64,000 nucleotides of DNA from Glandiceps talaboti (Eukaryota > Hemichordata > Enteropneusta > Spengelidae), in NCBI RefSeq assembly GCF_964340395.1, contig NC_135568.1, positions 4,445,803 to 4,509,802 of the forward strand, written 5' to 3'. The translations under genes were made by a program, and so were the position numbers. Positions 44,561-57,305 of this stretch are shown here, in pieces. How positions within the stretch are numbered: position 1 is the first letter of the stretch; each line of letters opens with the position of its first letter. Under the pieces are notes generated by a model. The model saw only the letters and a program-made list of their open reading frames with translations, was not told the DNA's origin and made no database searches.

Positions 44561-47500
44561 ATGGCATTTTATATGAAACCTCCAAGGGGAAAAGTACCTT
44601 TAGACAAGCTTGTCTGCAACTGCCGTCAACGTCTGCGTTTCTTGCATGGTGTGCTTCGATGTGCGAATATAGAGGACTTCCGGGGTCTGTGTGAACAGCT
44701 GGAGATGGTTTCCAATTCAGAATGTCTGATCGAGGGCACTAAAGAAGACCGAACAACCCACTTTATCCTAAGGTTTGTAAAGACATTTGTGTTACAAGTA
44801 ACACAGTGAGACGGTACAATAAATTGTTGAGTATATTATTACTTCCATGGTTGCACATCAGGCCGGGGTTGAATCTTAGATGAGAGAGTGGAAGATTTTT
44901 GATAAAAATTTGTTGCAGGCCAAAAGTTTAAGAAAAAAATTGTTGACCAGCTCAACACAGAAAAACAATGTTCTTCCAGGGTATGCGCTAAAAAACATCA
45001 AAGAACTAAAAATTGTTGATTGTTAGACTGGGTTAGTCAGTAATGATTGCCCAACAATAGCTAAATTTGTAGTACAGTTTACACAGAGAATAGAATACTT
45101 AGTATATAGATGATGGGTTTACAAACACTAGTCTTAGTTACCCAGACTCTCACCACTGCAGGCTCATCTACGAGACTGCCCAGATGAGAATCTGGGGAAA
45201 CTACACGTTTCAACTACCCAATGTGGGAGTAACACAGCACATGGGTCTACGAGGTTTGTTTGTTGTAATTCAGATTTATCACTCTCTCCAGAAGTGATAA
45301 CTTGTCACGAAAGTGAAGCATTCCCAACATGCACTGCTCTAGAAGCTACTTCCTGCGTGGACGAGTTGGAATGTCATTTCCCTAGACTCTTGCTTGGGGA
45401 GGTCTCATAGGTAGAGCTCCCAGCAGCGAGAGTCTGGGTAACCTAGACTAAGTAATCAACCATTTAAATTCATGCAATTTATGACATTATGGACAAACTA
45501 ACATCACCTTTACCACTTAATTAAACCTGCACTAGCAATGTGTGAGGGCGCCCTGTCAAAGTGTACCTTACAGATTAGGATAGGGTTGACCAATGTGTGA
45601 GGGCGCCCTTCACGGCGTGCCTTACTGACTATACTTTAATAGGACTACATGGGTTCCTGATGGATCATATCATTATCAGCATTATAAAAGTCACATGTTT
45701 TATAGAGAACCATAAATGTAACCAATATACACAAATAATTTGATTATCAGAGAGTGTTTGACTGTACACTGTCAGTTTTGGTTATCTAAGATGGTGCTGT
45801 TTATTATGATAACGTCATGTGTTTCATTGTTTTTCATTTCAGGCTTGTATGCAGTGGAGATAGAGATCTGGCAGCTTTCTTGATTCAAGCAGAAACTGAG
45901 TTATTTAAGTACAGATTTAAATTAATGAGTAGTGAAGAACTACACATCTTGTTCCAGTCTGTTGATCAATACATGTCCATAAATGTACCTGATGTATCAA
46001 ATAATTTTAATGATAATAAAAAACTGCAAGACATTCTTCAAGTCTTTCAAGACGTTTCAAATGGCCATTCGTGGTCTGAGGTTATAGAGTTGTTTAAGAA
46101 TGGAACCACAGATGTCTCATTTCACGTACCATTTCAGTATGCTCTGAAGTCAGTCGCATCGCGAACCGTGCCCATAATTAGAGGACGTACTTTCATGACA
46201 TATGCTGATCTGCCAGAAGTAGTAACCTCTCTCTTTGAGGAATTACTGACAGCCGGCGTAGAGGTAGCACAAAGACTTCTGCCTCAAGTTCTAACTGATG
46301 AACGACTATATGAACTACATCAGGAAATGAAACTACTGTATTCACTCCTACAAAATTCAAGCCGCGTCGTTGCAAATAATGGAAGCGATATCTTCAAAGT
46401 GAGAAGAAAAGGCAGAATTGTGAAAAGTGGTGATGTCGATGAAGTATCCAACAGTTTTCCACTATGCATGAGTCATTTACATCGAACACTAAGACAAAAC
46501 CACAGACTTAGACATTACTCACGGGTAAGCAGTTTGATAGGACTTCTTACTTTTGTAATAATTATGTGTACTGTAGTTAACTACAGTGCAAACAGAAAAC
46601 AATGTAATCAATGTGGAGGAGTTCATTTACTACCAATAGTGACATTCATAAACAATATATTTGGACTTGATTCTGTTCACAGAGTAATTTTCACTCTTAT
46701 GAATCAGGGGTTTTATGAGCTATTAATATATTATATTGTGTCATAAAATTTGATCGTACAGTAATATTGCGTAAGTTTTGAATACCCATTTCTTTATAGC
46801 TACAGTATACACTATTTCTAAAGGAAATAGGAATGCCAGTAAATGATGCCATTCACCTATGGAAAATGGAATATTCCAAACCTCACAGTAACCATGGTGA
46901 TGGATGTACACATAACTGGAGCACAGATGGGAAGAGATACATGTATAGTATCAGACACCTGTATGGAATGGAAGGATCTCAAACTAACTATAGAGCTCAT
47001 TCCTGTCACAGTATTCAGGTAAGAACTTTCTTTGTACAATCAACACTTTTTTTAAAAATGAGTAAAATAAAAATGACCAACTTGTCACTGCAGTAGTTTT
47101 AGTGCAAGCCTTTATAACATTGATATCGTAAGCAGGGTTAGGGTTAGTGGTACCCAATATTTTGAGTTTCAGCAAATCATTGTTTAGAGGGCCAGGGTTA
47201 TAGGAATAGTTGCCACCTATCACTCTGTAATCTGGATGCAAATGTGATATCGAATCCTCTCTAACCCTGTTGGGTAATGAGATCTTTAGATTCAAACCCC
47301 AATAGATAGCCTTTAGACTAGACAGTGTGTTGTCTGTCGCAGATATGCCCTGTCGGACTATTTTTCAAAGTCATTAAATATCTCAGTTATTGTCTGTCTG
47401 TCTGTCCTTTATAGGGACATCTGCTTGGGCCAGGTGAAGAGGGAGGTTGCCCATTCAAACATTTTGACAGAGTTCATCTTGAGAGAGAATTCCAAACAGA

Positions 47501-48377
47501 GGGAATACCCTTAGATGTGCAAGAAGAACTGCTATCCCTAACAGAGAGGAATTTGTGTCGGAAAGCTTGCCAAGTATTCCTGAAGGTAAAAATGCTTCAG
47601 GGGATGAATGAGCAACTGAATGGTAGAGAAAATGATTACCCTCAAGTGGACCAGGAGAGATTGTCTTGTCACTGGGATGGTGATGCTGCAAACGGAGAGC
47701 AAGAACCAGTGAATTTCAAAAACACATCATATTATGGGAATTGTAAAAGTGAGATGGAAACAATTGGAGGTGAGAATCATCACAAGAAAGATTCAGATTC
47801 AAAAACTACAGATCCTGTCACAAATCTGTGCCTGCCAGTGAACACTAAAGAGTCATTAATTCCTCAGAATACCAACAGCAATCCTATTCTGAAGACAACA
47901 AGTGTGTGCAATACTATGAAGAAACTTTCTAGTAACTCTAATGAAAGAATTCAATATGACACTAAAGCAATAAATGCATGTGCATCTGTTGTTGATAACA
48001 GTATGAAGGGAACTGAACAAAACCAGAAACTCAGCTCTATTGGATACAGGGCTGTGTGTAATCCAGGTAACCTCACTGTCAGTGTTGTGAAAGACAATAA
48101 AAATGCTAGTGATGATTTACGAATGCATCACCTTGGAAATAATATCAGTCACACAAGCAAAAAGTTAGGTTGTTCAGACCCTTCACAACACTGCCTAGAT
48201 ATGACTATGAAAACAGAGGATTATACCACTGAAATCTTATCACTGCCAATGATGGATGAAGAAAGTAAAATAAGAAACCACAGATTGGCTGAAAAACTGG
48301 ACAAAATCATAGTTCAACGACCATCAGATTATTATTATTACCACACCAACTTAGTTAGAAAGTCAACAACTTTGTGA
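44561..48377 (+). CDS. PRIM2: DNA primase large subunit-like protein (4 exons)
   Basis: Exons 44561-44772, 45843-46524, 46800-47018 and 47415-48377 join in phase to 691 codons. The N-terminal part (FYMKPPRGKVPL, THFILRLVCSGDRDLAAF) and the C-terminal Fe-S domain (FPLCMSHLHRTLRQNHRLRH, QYTLFLKEIGM, YSIRHLYG) are recognisably primase large subunit. The four 4Fe-4S ligands are C279, C367, C383 (GGCPFKH) and C423 (RKACQVF), spaced almost as in human. The subunit partners the catalytic PRIM1 and polymerase alpha in making RNA-DNA primers. After C423 the family's usual segment, with its HPNQ-F motif, is absent. Instead about 268 Asn/Ser/Lys-rich residues follow without conserved motifs; human has about 85. 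The start is uncertain: the same frame stays open for about 18 codons upstream of the ATG with basic, primase-like residues, so an upstream exon may exist. A divergent paralogue is possible. Confidence 0.88.
45130..45450. mobile_element. MITE-like element with gttacccagactctc ends
   Basis: Terminal inverted repeats of about 50 bases: left gtcttagttacccagactct at 45131, right the complement at 45401-45450, with matching ctc.ctctac..agac blocks inside. No coding capacity. It lies in PRIM2 intron 1. Confidence 0.75.
45535..45640. repeat. Two tandem copies of the tgtgagggcgccc repeat
   Basis: aatgtgtgagggcgccctgt and aatgtgtgagggcgcccttc lie about 58 bases apart, each followed by a cttac(a/t)ga block. 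They are related to 21123-21212. Within PRIM2 intron 1. Confidence 0.65.
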
Positions 48378-48444
48378 AGTTAAACATTGAGTGAAAGAGA
48401 AACACAATTATAGGAGGTAAAACTATTTTCAGGGAGTTACTTCA

Positions 48445-48450
48445 AATAAA
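48445..48450 (+). terminator. Poly(A) signal of PRIM2-like gene
   Basis: AATAAA 68 bases after the stop codon. Confidence 0.6.
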
Positions 48451-49288
48451 ATGAAATAATTGTCCAATTCACATATGCGACATGGCATCCTACTCTATGA
48501 AATCCTAGCCAGCACCTAGCATTACATAAGCCATGTTTTGATTGGTCATTGATAATATCATTTGTTTGTGTGTATTCTTCAAACAAATCAAATGATGTGT
48601 CTTATAATAATTTTGGATGGGTTCAAGTAATCCCACAAATCACATGTTTGATGTATAAAAGTTTTATTACAGCATCTTGGCTTACATAAATTTAACTTTA
48701 CATTACAATGTTGTACTTGTATCTGTCTTTCTGATTGTCAATCGAGAAAAAAGTACCCCTGTAGCATTTTTGATGTTTTGTAAAATGACAACTTCCATAT
48801 TGACCAGAGATGAGTTCAAAAGCAAAACTTTTGGCAGCCATTTTGTTTTATACTTACAATGAAAATCGACCTACCTGCAACATCTAATTGCCATAGTTAT
48901 TTTGTCATATAGTTAGCAGCAATTGTAGTGTCTGTACACAGAGGAAGTGTTATTGATAAGTGTCTTGTTTATGTTGATGTTTATGTTTATATTTACACAG
49001 GGAGTCATTTACAACAAGCTGTACTTAGAATGTATTCACTTCTGAATGAACAGTTACATGTAAAGTAGGTCAATTTTAAATGCCCCCATGATTCAAAAAT
49101 TTTAACAAATATGTTGGTGTCATGTTACAGCTAACATAAATATATTGCTATACATACTTGACAGACGTGCATCTGATATAGAATGTAATTGGTCATGAAT
49201 AACTATATATATTATGGAAATGTCTTTTTGTCTAATAAAGACATTGCTAACATCAGATATACAGACTTTAAATAATTTGATGTTATTC

Positions 49289-49334
49289 CCCAATATTTTC
49301 ATTCATTCAGCCAAGGAAATATGAGTGACCCATA
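49289..49334. mobile_element. Half copy of the 22465-22610 palindromic element
   Basis: ccccaatatttt.cattcatt and ccaaggaaatatgagtgacc match the left arm at 22470-22517. The right arm is missing. Confidence 0.65.
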
Positions 49335-49539
49335 CAAGTAAGATTATGTGTTCCTGTCAACAATTCTAGTTCTTGAAGAAAATATACAGATCAACTGTAA
49401 GCCATGAATGAACAACAGGAAGAAAGTTTGCCTGTCAAGCATAACTTGGGTTACATTTATTGAAGATAGCCAGTCTTTCATAACAGCTCTACATAGTTGA
49501 GGGATCAAAGTATACAGTAATTGGTTGGTAAAAATCATT

Positions 49540-49885
49540 CAATGTTGTACACCTGGTACACAATGATTGACGAGTGAATTCATACAATAAATTACACCTG
49601 GTGAGAACAGCCAATCACTGATAAGTTACACCTGGTGAGAACAGCCAATCACTGATAAGAGCAATACATGTATCTACAGTACTATAGGGAATGAAGTACG
49701 CAGTGATTGGCTGGTAAATTCATACACCTGGTGAGTTCAGCCAATCATAGACACTGATTAACTAGTAAATTCATACAATATGGTACACCTGGTGAAAACA
49801 GACAATCGCTGTACATGTATGTAGATAGTGATTGGCTGGTAAATTTATACAATTATGTACACCTGGTGAGATCAGACAATCATTG
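49540..49885. repeat. Tandem repeat of acacctggtgag and CCAAT blocks in both orientations
   Basis: acacctggtga recurs at least six times. Each copy is followed by cagccaatcactgat or preceded by its inverse complement agtgattggctg, so most units form an imperfect hairpin. Two adjacent units of 37-38 bases (ttacacctggtgagaacagc) are identical. Confidence 0.75.
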
Positions 49886-51267
49886 ATAACAGCAATATCT
49901 AAACAAAGCCAACACACTAAGTGTAAAACTAGCAAAAAAAACTCAACTGTGTTTCTGGAGTAAATGAGACACAAGTGTATATACATGTAGCATTCTAATA
50001 GTACTTAACATATCGATATGTTTCATGATTTTTTTAATGAACTTCCAGCGTTCACAGAAAGCAATTATAATCTAAACACTACGATTTTACTATCATACAT
50101 AAAAACAATTAGAAAACGTCATCGGAAAACTTGACATGAAATACATTGTTGTCATAATCATTATGTAAATGCTATATATTGCCCTCTTGAATATGTACAA
50201 TAGCCCAGACAAGAGAGATGGACTCACTACATATCTTTTGACCGTACTAATAAACTTGTTCTGCTCAGTTTCTTCAAGTATTTGCAAAATTCCCAAATCT
50301 TTAGGCAGCCCTTAGTCATTTGTAATCGCTTGGCTCAGATTTAACTTTCAGTCAGATTCAGCCAAGTGAACTGTTTCGGTTATAATTTTCTATTGATTTC
50401 AATAGATCTAAAAGGCGTTTGGTAGTTTAGATTCAATGTTTAGTATTCCAGGACTACTGTTAATTTTGAGCTCTGTGTTGATCATGATTGCCATGTTGTC
50501 AAATCTTATTCTGTGTAGTTGGGAATTGTGGAATACAAACTTTAACTTGATTACAAATTATGGCCAAATGTCAGATAACCAACACTGAGGTCTACTACCC
50601 ATTCTCTCAGACAGCCAACTGAGCTGTTGTTAATCCTGCATGGATTTGATCAATCCGGTCCTCGCCTCATCGATGTATTAAAATATACTAACAATGTTAA
50701 TAGCGAAAAGAATCCAGTATTTCCATTCTCTTCAAATATTTTGTCACCATTCTCCCCAAGAATATCACTCTTACTATTTGCATATTTAGGATGTAACTTG
50801 CATATTTATGATATCATTTGAATATATGCCATGTAATGTACATATTCATATCATTTGCATAGATGGTCTCATTTGCATATTTGTGGTAATTTGCATTCTT
50901 GGATAAGCATGCAGATATTTCAGTTGAGTAAATTTGAGCGTCCCCATATATGTAAGAGAAGTTTGATGGGTTGGTTAGTTGGTGAAAGTTTGGTCGGCCA
51001 CAAATTTGTTTTGTTGGTTGACAATTAATTACTAACTGTTATTTGAGCAAATAATAAAATGAGTTTACAGATGAATACTATAGGTTATTGATTGAACAAT
51101 TGATTGGTCGATTGATTCATATATATTTTGATGTTATTTAAAAATTATCAGTGGTTTATCATCATCCCTTATCATTCACAAATGCTTATATAGTGTCGCC
51201 ATCCAATGAAACAAAAAACAAAAGTATCTTTTGTGATGAGCTCGTTTGTTAGAGGGCGCACTCTGTC

Positions 51268-53464
51268 TCACAGCACCGTATCCTCTTCATCTTCATTTCT
51301 TGGCAGCCGGTCATCGCTGTCTTGAAGTAGCTGTGCTTTGTCGTTAGAAAAGGAAAAATATGTCTCTTCCTCTTCTTCGTTAAAGGGATGACTGTCTCTC
51401 TGATTTGCTGTATGTTCGTTGTTGTCATGGTAACCAGAGTCTGGAGATTTAAGTTCCGGTTGTGGAATGTTAATGCTCGGCACAGTTGTGTGATTTGTAT
51501 TATCAGTGTCATGATTCTCACTCTTAGCACTAAACACAATTCCTTCTTGAGATGATGAAGTACTAATGGAGGTACCAGATATTGTCCTGTCCAAACTACT
51601 AGTACTCAGTTCCCGCGATGGTTTCATAATTGGCAAACTACTGATACTTGTAGGCATGGACTGTGACGTTCTGTTGCCATGGTTACCTGTTGCTGCCTCA
51701 TACGGCCATTTTGGATCAAGTGACGTTGAGTTCATCACATCAATAATGGCTGACATGTTGGAAAAGCTTGACTGTGATGTTAGACTTACTGGTCGGTCGT
51801 GTCGCTTTAGAATTGCATTCTCTTGAATTGTTAACTTCCTTACTTCCTCTTGCTTCGCTCGCATTTGGCTCTAAAGAAATCAAACTCATCAGTCAATAAA
51901 AATATAATCAAAGACATAGAAACGATAATTTTGTTTTGCCTGTGGATAGTTTTACGTCTAACAACAAATATCAGAAAGTTGAAATCAGTGTTTTAATTAG
52001 GGGTCAATATTATATGTAGGTAGTGCAGTGGTAAGTTGAAACCTTGAACCAAAGTTTGGTTTTGAATCTGTCATCAGGTTAAAACTACTGGTGTAACTGA
52101 AGCATCATTTTTTTATCAGACAACCATAATATATTCACTTGTTAAAATACCAATTATTAGACATTGGTCTAGTTCTGTTTTGTTATAGAAACTACTTTTT
52201 TTAATTTTGATAATATAATCACATTATTGTTTGGAGTGAAACTCACCTTCAACTTTTGAAGCTTTCGTTGCAGTTTTATCCTTTCGACATAGTCCTCAAA
52301 CACAACAACAAGTCTAGTGTTAAGTAAAAGGAAGTAATTAGTTTAAGTTTGTGTAAACTACATGTATAAGATTCTCTGGTGCAGCATGACCCAGGAGGTG
52401 ATCGATATGGTCTAGGGGCAAAGTACAAGTATCAATACTACATGCCTATGTTACTACACTCAACATGGTTATAAACATTGATACTACACAGACTAAAACA
52501 AGTTGGGGTACAACCCCCCCCCCCCCCTCCCCTTCCACTACTATCTGAGATTGGGTTTTTCACAATGTACAGTTCAATACAATTCAAAAAGGAGAAATAA
52601 CCTCACCAAACCAAACCAAACCAAACCAAAGGCAAAACAAAAACCACAAGTAGACTTTTGTGATTTTTCTTCTTCACATTTTCACTGTTCAATCCGAAAA
52701 ATTGTTGATAACGGTACAGTCATTGTTTTTTTTTGACCAAGTTAATACACAAACTACAAAACTAGCTACATTGCTTTCTTTATACAACAAGTAACAAGTG
52801 TATAAAGATGTAATATCTATTAGTGATAAACATGTCGACATATTTCATGACCTTAAAAAAATCAGTGAAATTCCATATATCAGAGAAACCAATTGCAAAT
52901 TGCTTCAACAACACTGTATTTTACTTTTAGCGTACTCTGTCCTTCGACATTATAAAAGTATTATCCTCAATAAAAAAAAATAGTTCAGGAAGGCAATGTA
53001 ACCAGATAAATAGTTCACAAGAAAATAAAGCAGACAGTGTGTGTGTGTTTGGTGTCAGTGTTGTCAATGTTGCCATAGTTATGACCCTACCTGAGGTCGT
53101 TGCCATGGGAAGACCTGACCGCTGCCACTATTTTCTCATGTTCTAAGTGGAAAACTGTGATTCCATTTACAGATACAATAACATCCCCTGGAAAGAACAA
53201 TTGTATTTCATAAGTAATGAGTAATTTGGGACAGGTGGATATTTGTCCTATACGAGTACCATTTTGATCTGGAGGAATTTATTACTCCAATTATAAGATT
53301 TTTACCTCATTGATAAATATCGAATGTTAGAGATAAACAGATCATACCAGGGTAGTGTGGTAAAATGGGGCATTTCACTTGCACTTGCCTTGACAGGAAG
53401 AAGCACACATACATACATACATACATACATACATACATACATACATACATGCATGCATGCATGC

Positions 53465-53505
<41 letters not shown>

Positions 53506-53633
53506 TACATGTACATACATACATACATACATACATACATACATACATACATACATACATACATACATACATACATACATACATACATGCATGCATACAT
53601 GTATACATGCATGCATCCATGCATGCACGCACA

Positions 53634-53665
<32 letters not shown>

Positions 53666-53675
53666 TGCACGCAGG

Positions 53676-53707
<32 letters not shown>

Positions 53708-56700
53708 TAAAATACTGTACTCACCTTGCCTCATTCCAGCTATATATGCTGGACCGTCATAGTCCACATGGGATATAAACGTTATAATTTCAGTTTCTCC
53801 AGTTGACTTGTGATATATTCGGTAACTCTAATGGTTAAAATGAATTTTAATACGTCAAATTTAAGAAATGACCTTGAACCCTGGATTTGTCAGTGAAGTG
53901 ATGATGGGTAATGTAAAAGCAAGGAATATGAAGATACTTATTACAATTCTATTGAAAAAAATTACAAAAAACCCGGTTATAGCTGTTGTTAAAATACTGA
54001 AGTAGGTCTTTTCACTGGTAAGACTGGTGTGGTGTATACATGAATTGCCAAAACCACTTTCAGGATTTTGAAGTACTATTGTATAAACAACACCTTTGAG
54101 AATTCGACATCAACCATGTAATGTTGTGTATATTGGTGACGTCATTACCTAAAATTTAGCTTCAGAACAAGATATTAATTTCCCATGTATATGTTTTTTT
54201 TGCACTGGGCTACAAGTTCTTAATTACACAAAACTATGTCTTGAGTAACTGTCAAACAATTTACCTCAAGGTGAAATCCATAACTTCCGTGCCTTTGTTT
54301 GACAACAATTGTTCGCCTAAAACGTAAAAAATGAAAAAGAGTTAAACATGTAACATGAGAATAATTTCCTAATTTGGCTTGACTTTTAAAAAAAAAAGTA
54401 GTCTACAGTCTGATAATAGTTAGTTTGTAGATTCATTAAATTGTGTTCGTTAGATCATAATTACTATACTACTCGTGCTGAACTAGAGTGTCGTCATCCG
54501 GCTCGACAAAAATCTTACATTTTATCGTCTGGTTCGACAAAAATTTTACATTTTATCGTCTGGTTCGTCAAAAATCTTACATTTTATCGTCTGGCTCGAC
54601 AAAAACCTTATCAACTCTTCTTGTTTTTATCTCTGGCGTGACAAAAATCTTACCAACACTTCTTGTTTTTATCTCTGACGTGACAGAAATCTTGCCAACA
54701 TTGCCACACTTTCTTTTGTGTGAGTTACTTCAGCAGGTAAATGGTAACAGTCATGTCAGCAAATAATTTTGTAACAATTGTACTTTTTGTCGTGCCAGAT
54801 GATAGTTGGACGACAATTTGTTCGGACTCAATTGTAAAATTGACACTTGAAATTTCACTAGCATACCACATTGTCGGCAAATTATTAGAGTTGATCTGCA
54901 AGAGGTCGCCAGGGTGACGAGATATAAAGGATATCTGACATACAGATTTCCGCTTTGTCAAAGAAATTTAGTAATTTTCGAAATGATTTTTCTTGAGTCG
55001 GGCGATGCTAGTTTTATAGGTGTGTAGTATTCTGGTATTCAAATCTAATGGAATCACGTGTTTTATATCATGAATATTAATATTACAGCCTCTTATCGTG
55101 CACTGGGTATCGAATGTTGTTTTATGGTGTTGACTATATGAAGATTACGTACATAGTGCTTATAACGCCATACATAATACATGGAGTATACTTCATCGTC
55201 GCAAACCACCACGGCCTGTTTTACGGCACCGTTTTTAACGCACCGTCCCACTTTATTTCGAAGTGTAGCGGAAGAAATAACAGCTCTGGTTTGCGAGAAT
55301 GGTATACTTTGGCGAAAGCCACCCCCCCCCCCCTACAAGTCATAATGTCTATTTAAAATAAAAGCAAAAATGAAACATTAATTCGTAAACTTTTTTTTGC
55401 ACTTCCTCAAACGGGTGTGCTTGTGTACAAGGTGGTACACTACTATAGTATGGTCAAGGAGTTATTGCAATATTTACTATAGTTCGAAAAGTCGAAGAGA
55501 ACCTTAAAGCGGAAGCGAGATTGTTTTACTACGATATTTAGTAGGTACCCCATAAATATATCAGACGATGCATAAATCTCCAAACAGGATTGTTCGCCAT
55601 AAAAAGTCACTGATCTGAGGGCCCTTCTAGTCTGTACGATACGGACATTCGTGCCCACAGGGGCGTGTAATATTTCATAGATTGTTGTTTTCTTATTGCT
55701 TAGAATGTCGTTTTCTTAGGAAAATATCGTACGAATCTTGCTGCTACAAATGTATCAATCTCTATACTACAAAGAAATATTAAAGGTCTCTTCCCCTTAC
55801 ATGTAGGAATATATATTAATCAAAATGTTGTTATATTTAGTCTGTAGACCTGGAAAACAACAATCTATGAAATATTACACGCTCCTGTGTTCGTGCCACG
55901 CTATCAGCCAGCACTCATCAGTGGTTAACAACACGACGTATCTTACAGCCTAAGGGCCCCTCCAGCATCAGGAGATGCATTGTACATAAATATGGGCCTA
56001 GTGTATGTCGCACCATCTCTTTAATTCTCGTCTGGTTTTAATTTTTATTATGACAGTCCAAGTCAAGGAAATTAATAGTCAACCTTACCACCACCCTGCT
56101 GAGTTATTCACTAAACAATTCACTAAATCTCGCAACTATTGAAAATCAATCAGACATTTGATACATTGATCGATCGATCAATCATTCTTTCGACTTGACT
56201 AATGTTATCTTAAGTAATTGCAACTGGTGAATGAGTCTATAAGCAGGTCACGTGACCTCGTACATGACATAAATTATGAACTTGCCAAAATGAATTACAA
56301 ATTTGCCAACAAGAATGAAAATCTTTCATCATTAATATCATACAAAATTAAAGATTGGTAACTTGAGACCAAACATGTTGGAACACGTTAGTACAAAGTG
56401 TTTTCTCAGCTATATTTTTAACAAAGATGTATCAATTTCACGAGAATTTCCGAGACTCTCACACTCACAGACACTTTGTAACTCGACACCCTCGACAGAC
56501 CTGTTGTTTTGATCAGACTGGGACTTTTAAAATATGGCAGGTCACATGAGGTCAGTGTTCGCGCAAACATCAACGAGGAAGTAACAAGCAATGAATTTCC
56601 ACGTCATGGAGTTGTAAAAACACATACAAGTAAAGTGAACACAATTTGTGCTATCAAATATGTGAGCAGTAATATTCTAAAAAAGTCAACTCTTACCTTT

Positions 56701-56943
56701 GGGCGTTACCTTTTTCGTACTCAATTTCTCTGTCTTGTTTTGTAGCAGTGATCTGGTGATAATAAAAGAGAACGGATTATTTAATATTGTTATTTAATGG
56801 GGAGATATTACTACATACGTCTCCTCAGACTTAAATACCAAATAGCGTTGTGTGTCTGTCTTGCTTTCGTCACTGATGCCGCCGTGGCACATATACGTGA
56901 CTGCGAATTGACAGAACCACGAGGCCGACTCATCAGATCTCAT
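51268..56943 (-). CDS. Tamalin/CYTIP-like PDZ and coiled-coil scaffold (7 exons)
   Basis: Minus-strand exons 56943..56839, 56752..56697, 54316..54265, 53827..53725, 53187..53091, 52313..52247 and 51870..51268 join in phase to 360 codons (human CYTIP has 359, tamalin about 395). Residues about 55-142 are a PDZ domain: RTIVVK, carboxylate-binding loop SYGF, GPAYIAGMRQGDVIVSVNG, HEKIVAAVR, LRLVVV. A Lys/Gln/Leu-rich coiled coil follows (about 143-185; ERIKLQRKLQKLKSQ), then a Ser/Thr-rich tail and an acidic end finishing DTVL, a class I PDZ-ligand shape (T-x-L). In vertebrates tamalin and CYTIP bind cytohesin-type ARF GEFs through the coiled coil and link them to membrane receptors through PDZ. 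The first exon (MRSDES..., gtattt donor, 86-base intron) is uncertain; the other six are strongly supported. It is convergent with PRIM2. Confidence 0.85.
53404..53705. repeat. Compound ATAC / CAGA / CATG / CA microsatellite
   Basis: ATAC, GCAT, CAGA, ATAC, CATG, CA and again CAGA blocks in order. On the coding strand of the PDZ gene it reads TCTG-TG-TATG and begins 19 bases after the exon 4 donor at 53724. Confidence 0.97.
54488..54705. repeat. 33-bp minisatellite followed by a 41-bp repeat
   Basis: cgtctggttcgacaaaaatc and variants repeat about four times with a 33-base period and tacattttat between them. Then ctctggcgtgacaaaaatct and ttcttgtttttat repeat twice. An inverted remnant (ttgtcgtgccagatga) is at 54788. 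It lies in intron 2 of the PDZ gene. Confidence 0.8.
55199..55296. mobile_element. 98-bp MITE with tcgcaaacca ends, copy 1
   Basis: It begins tcgcaaacca and ends tggtttgcga, a perfect 10-base inverted repeat. It is the inverted equivalent of 61868-61965 and has exactly the same length. The interior carries ggcctgttttacggcaccg and agtgtagcggaagaaataac. It lies in intron 2 of the PDZ gene. Confidence 0.8.
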
Positions 56944-57166
56944 GCGAGACGTCTTTCTGTACTCCAGCGATGACCCGAACCGTGTGAAACTTGTGTCGAG
57001 TAAACTTCTCAGCGCTTCTTAATTTTCAGATGCCAGTCGTTCCCGTAACAGCTTTTGCGTTTGTGTCATTTGAACATTTTCCTGGATTTGTTTGTCAAAA
57101 AGTACTGGTGTCATTTGAATACTGAATGAACTGAGTGAAAATAAATCGTCTGATAATCATGTACAA

Positions 57167-57305
<139 letters not shown>

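Larger units (their letters stand above)
48378..51267. other. Convergent intergenic region between PRIM2 and the PDZ gene
   Basis: 3' UTR sequences of two convergent genes plus repeats. It holds a PRIM2 poly(A) signal, a half copy of the 22465 palindromic element (49289-49334), a CCAAT-rich tandem repeat (49540-49885) and an octamer-rich stretch (50775-50900) with several ATTTGCAT or close variants. No convincing open frame. Confidence 0.45.
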
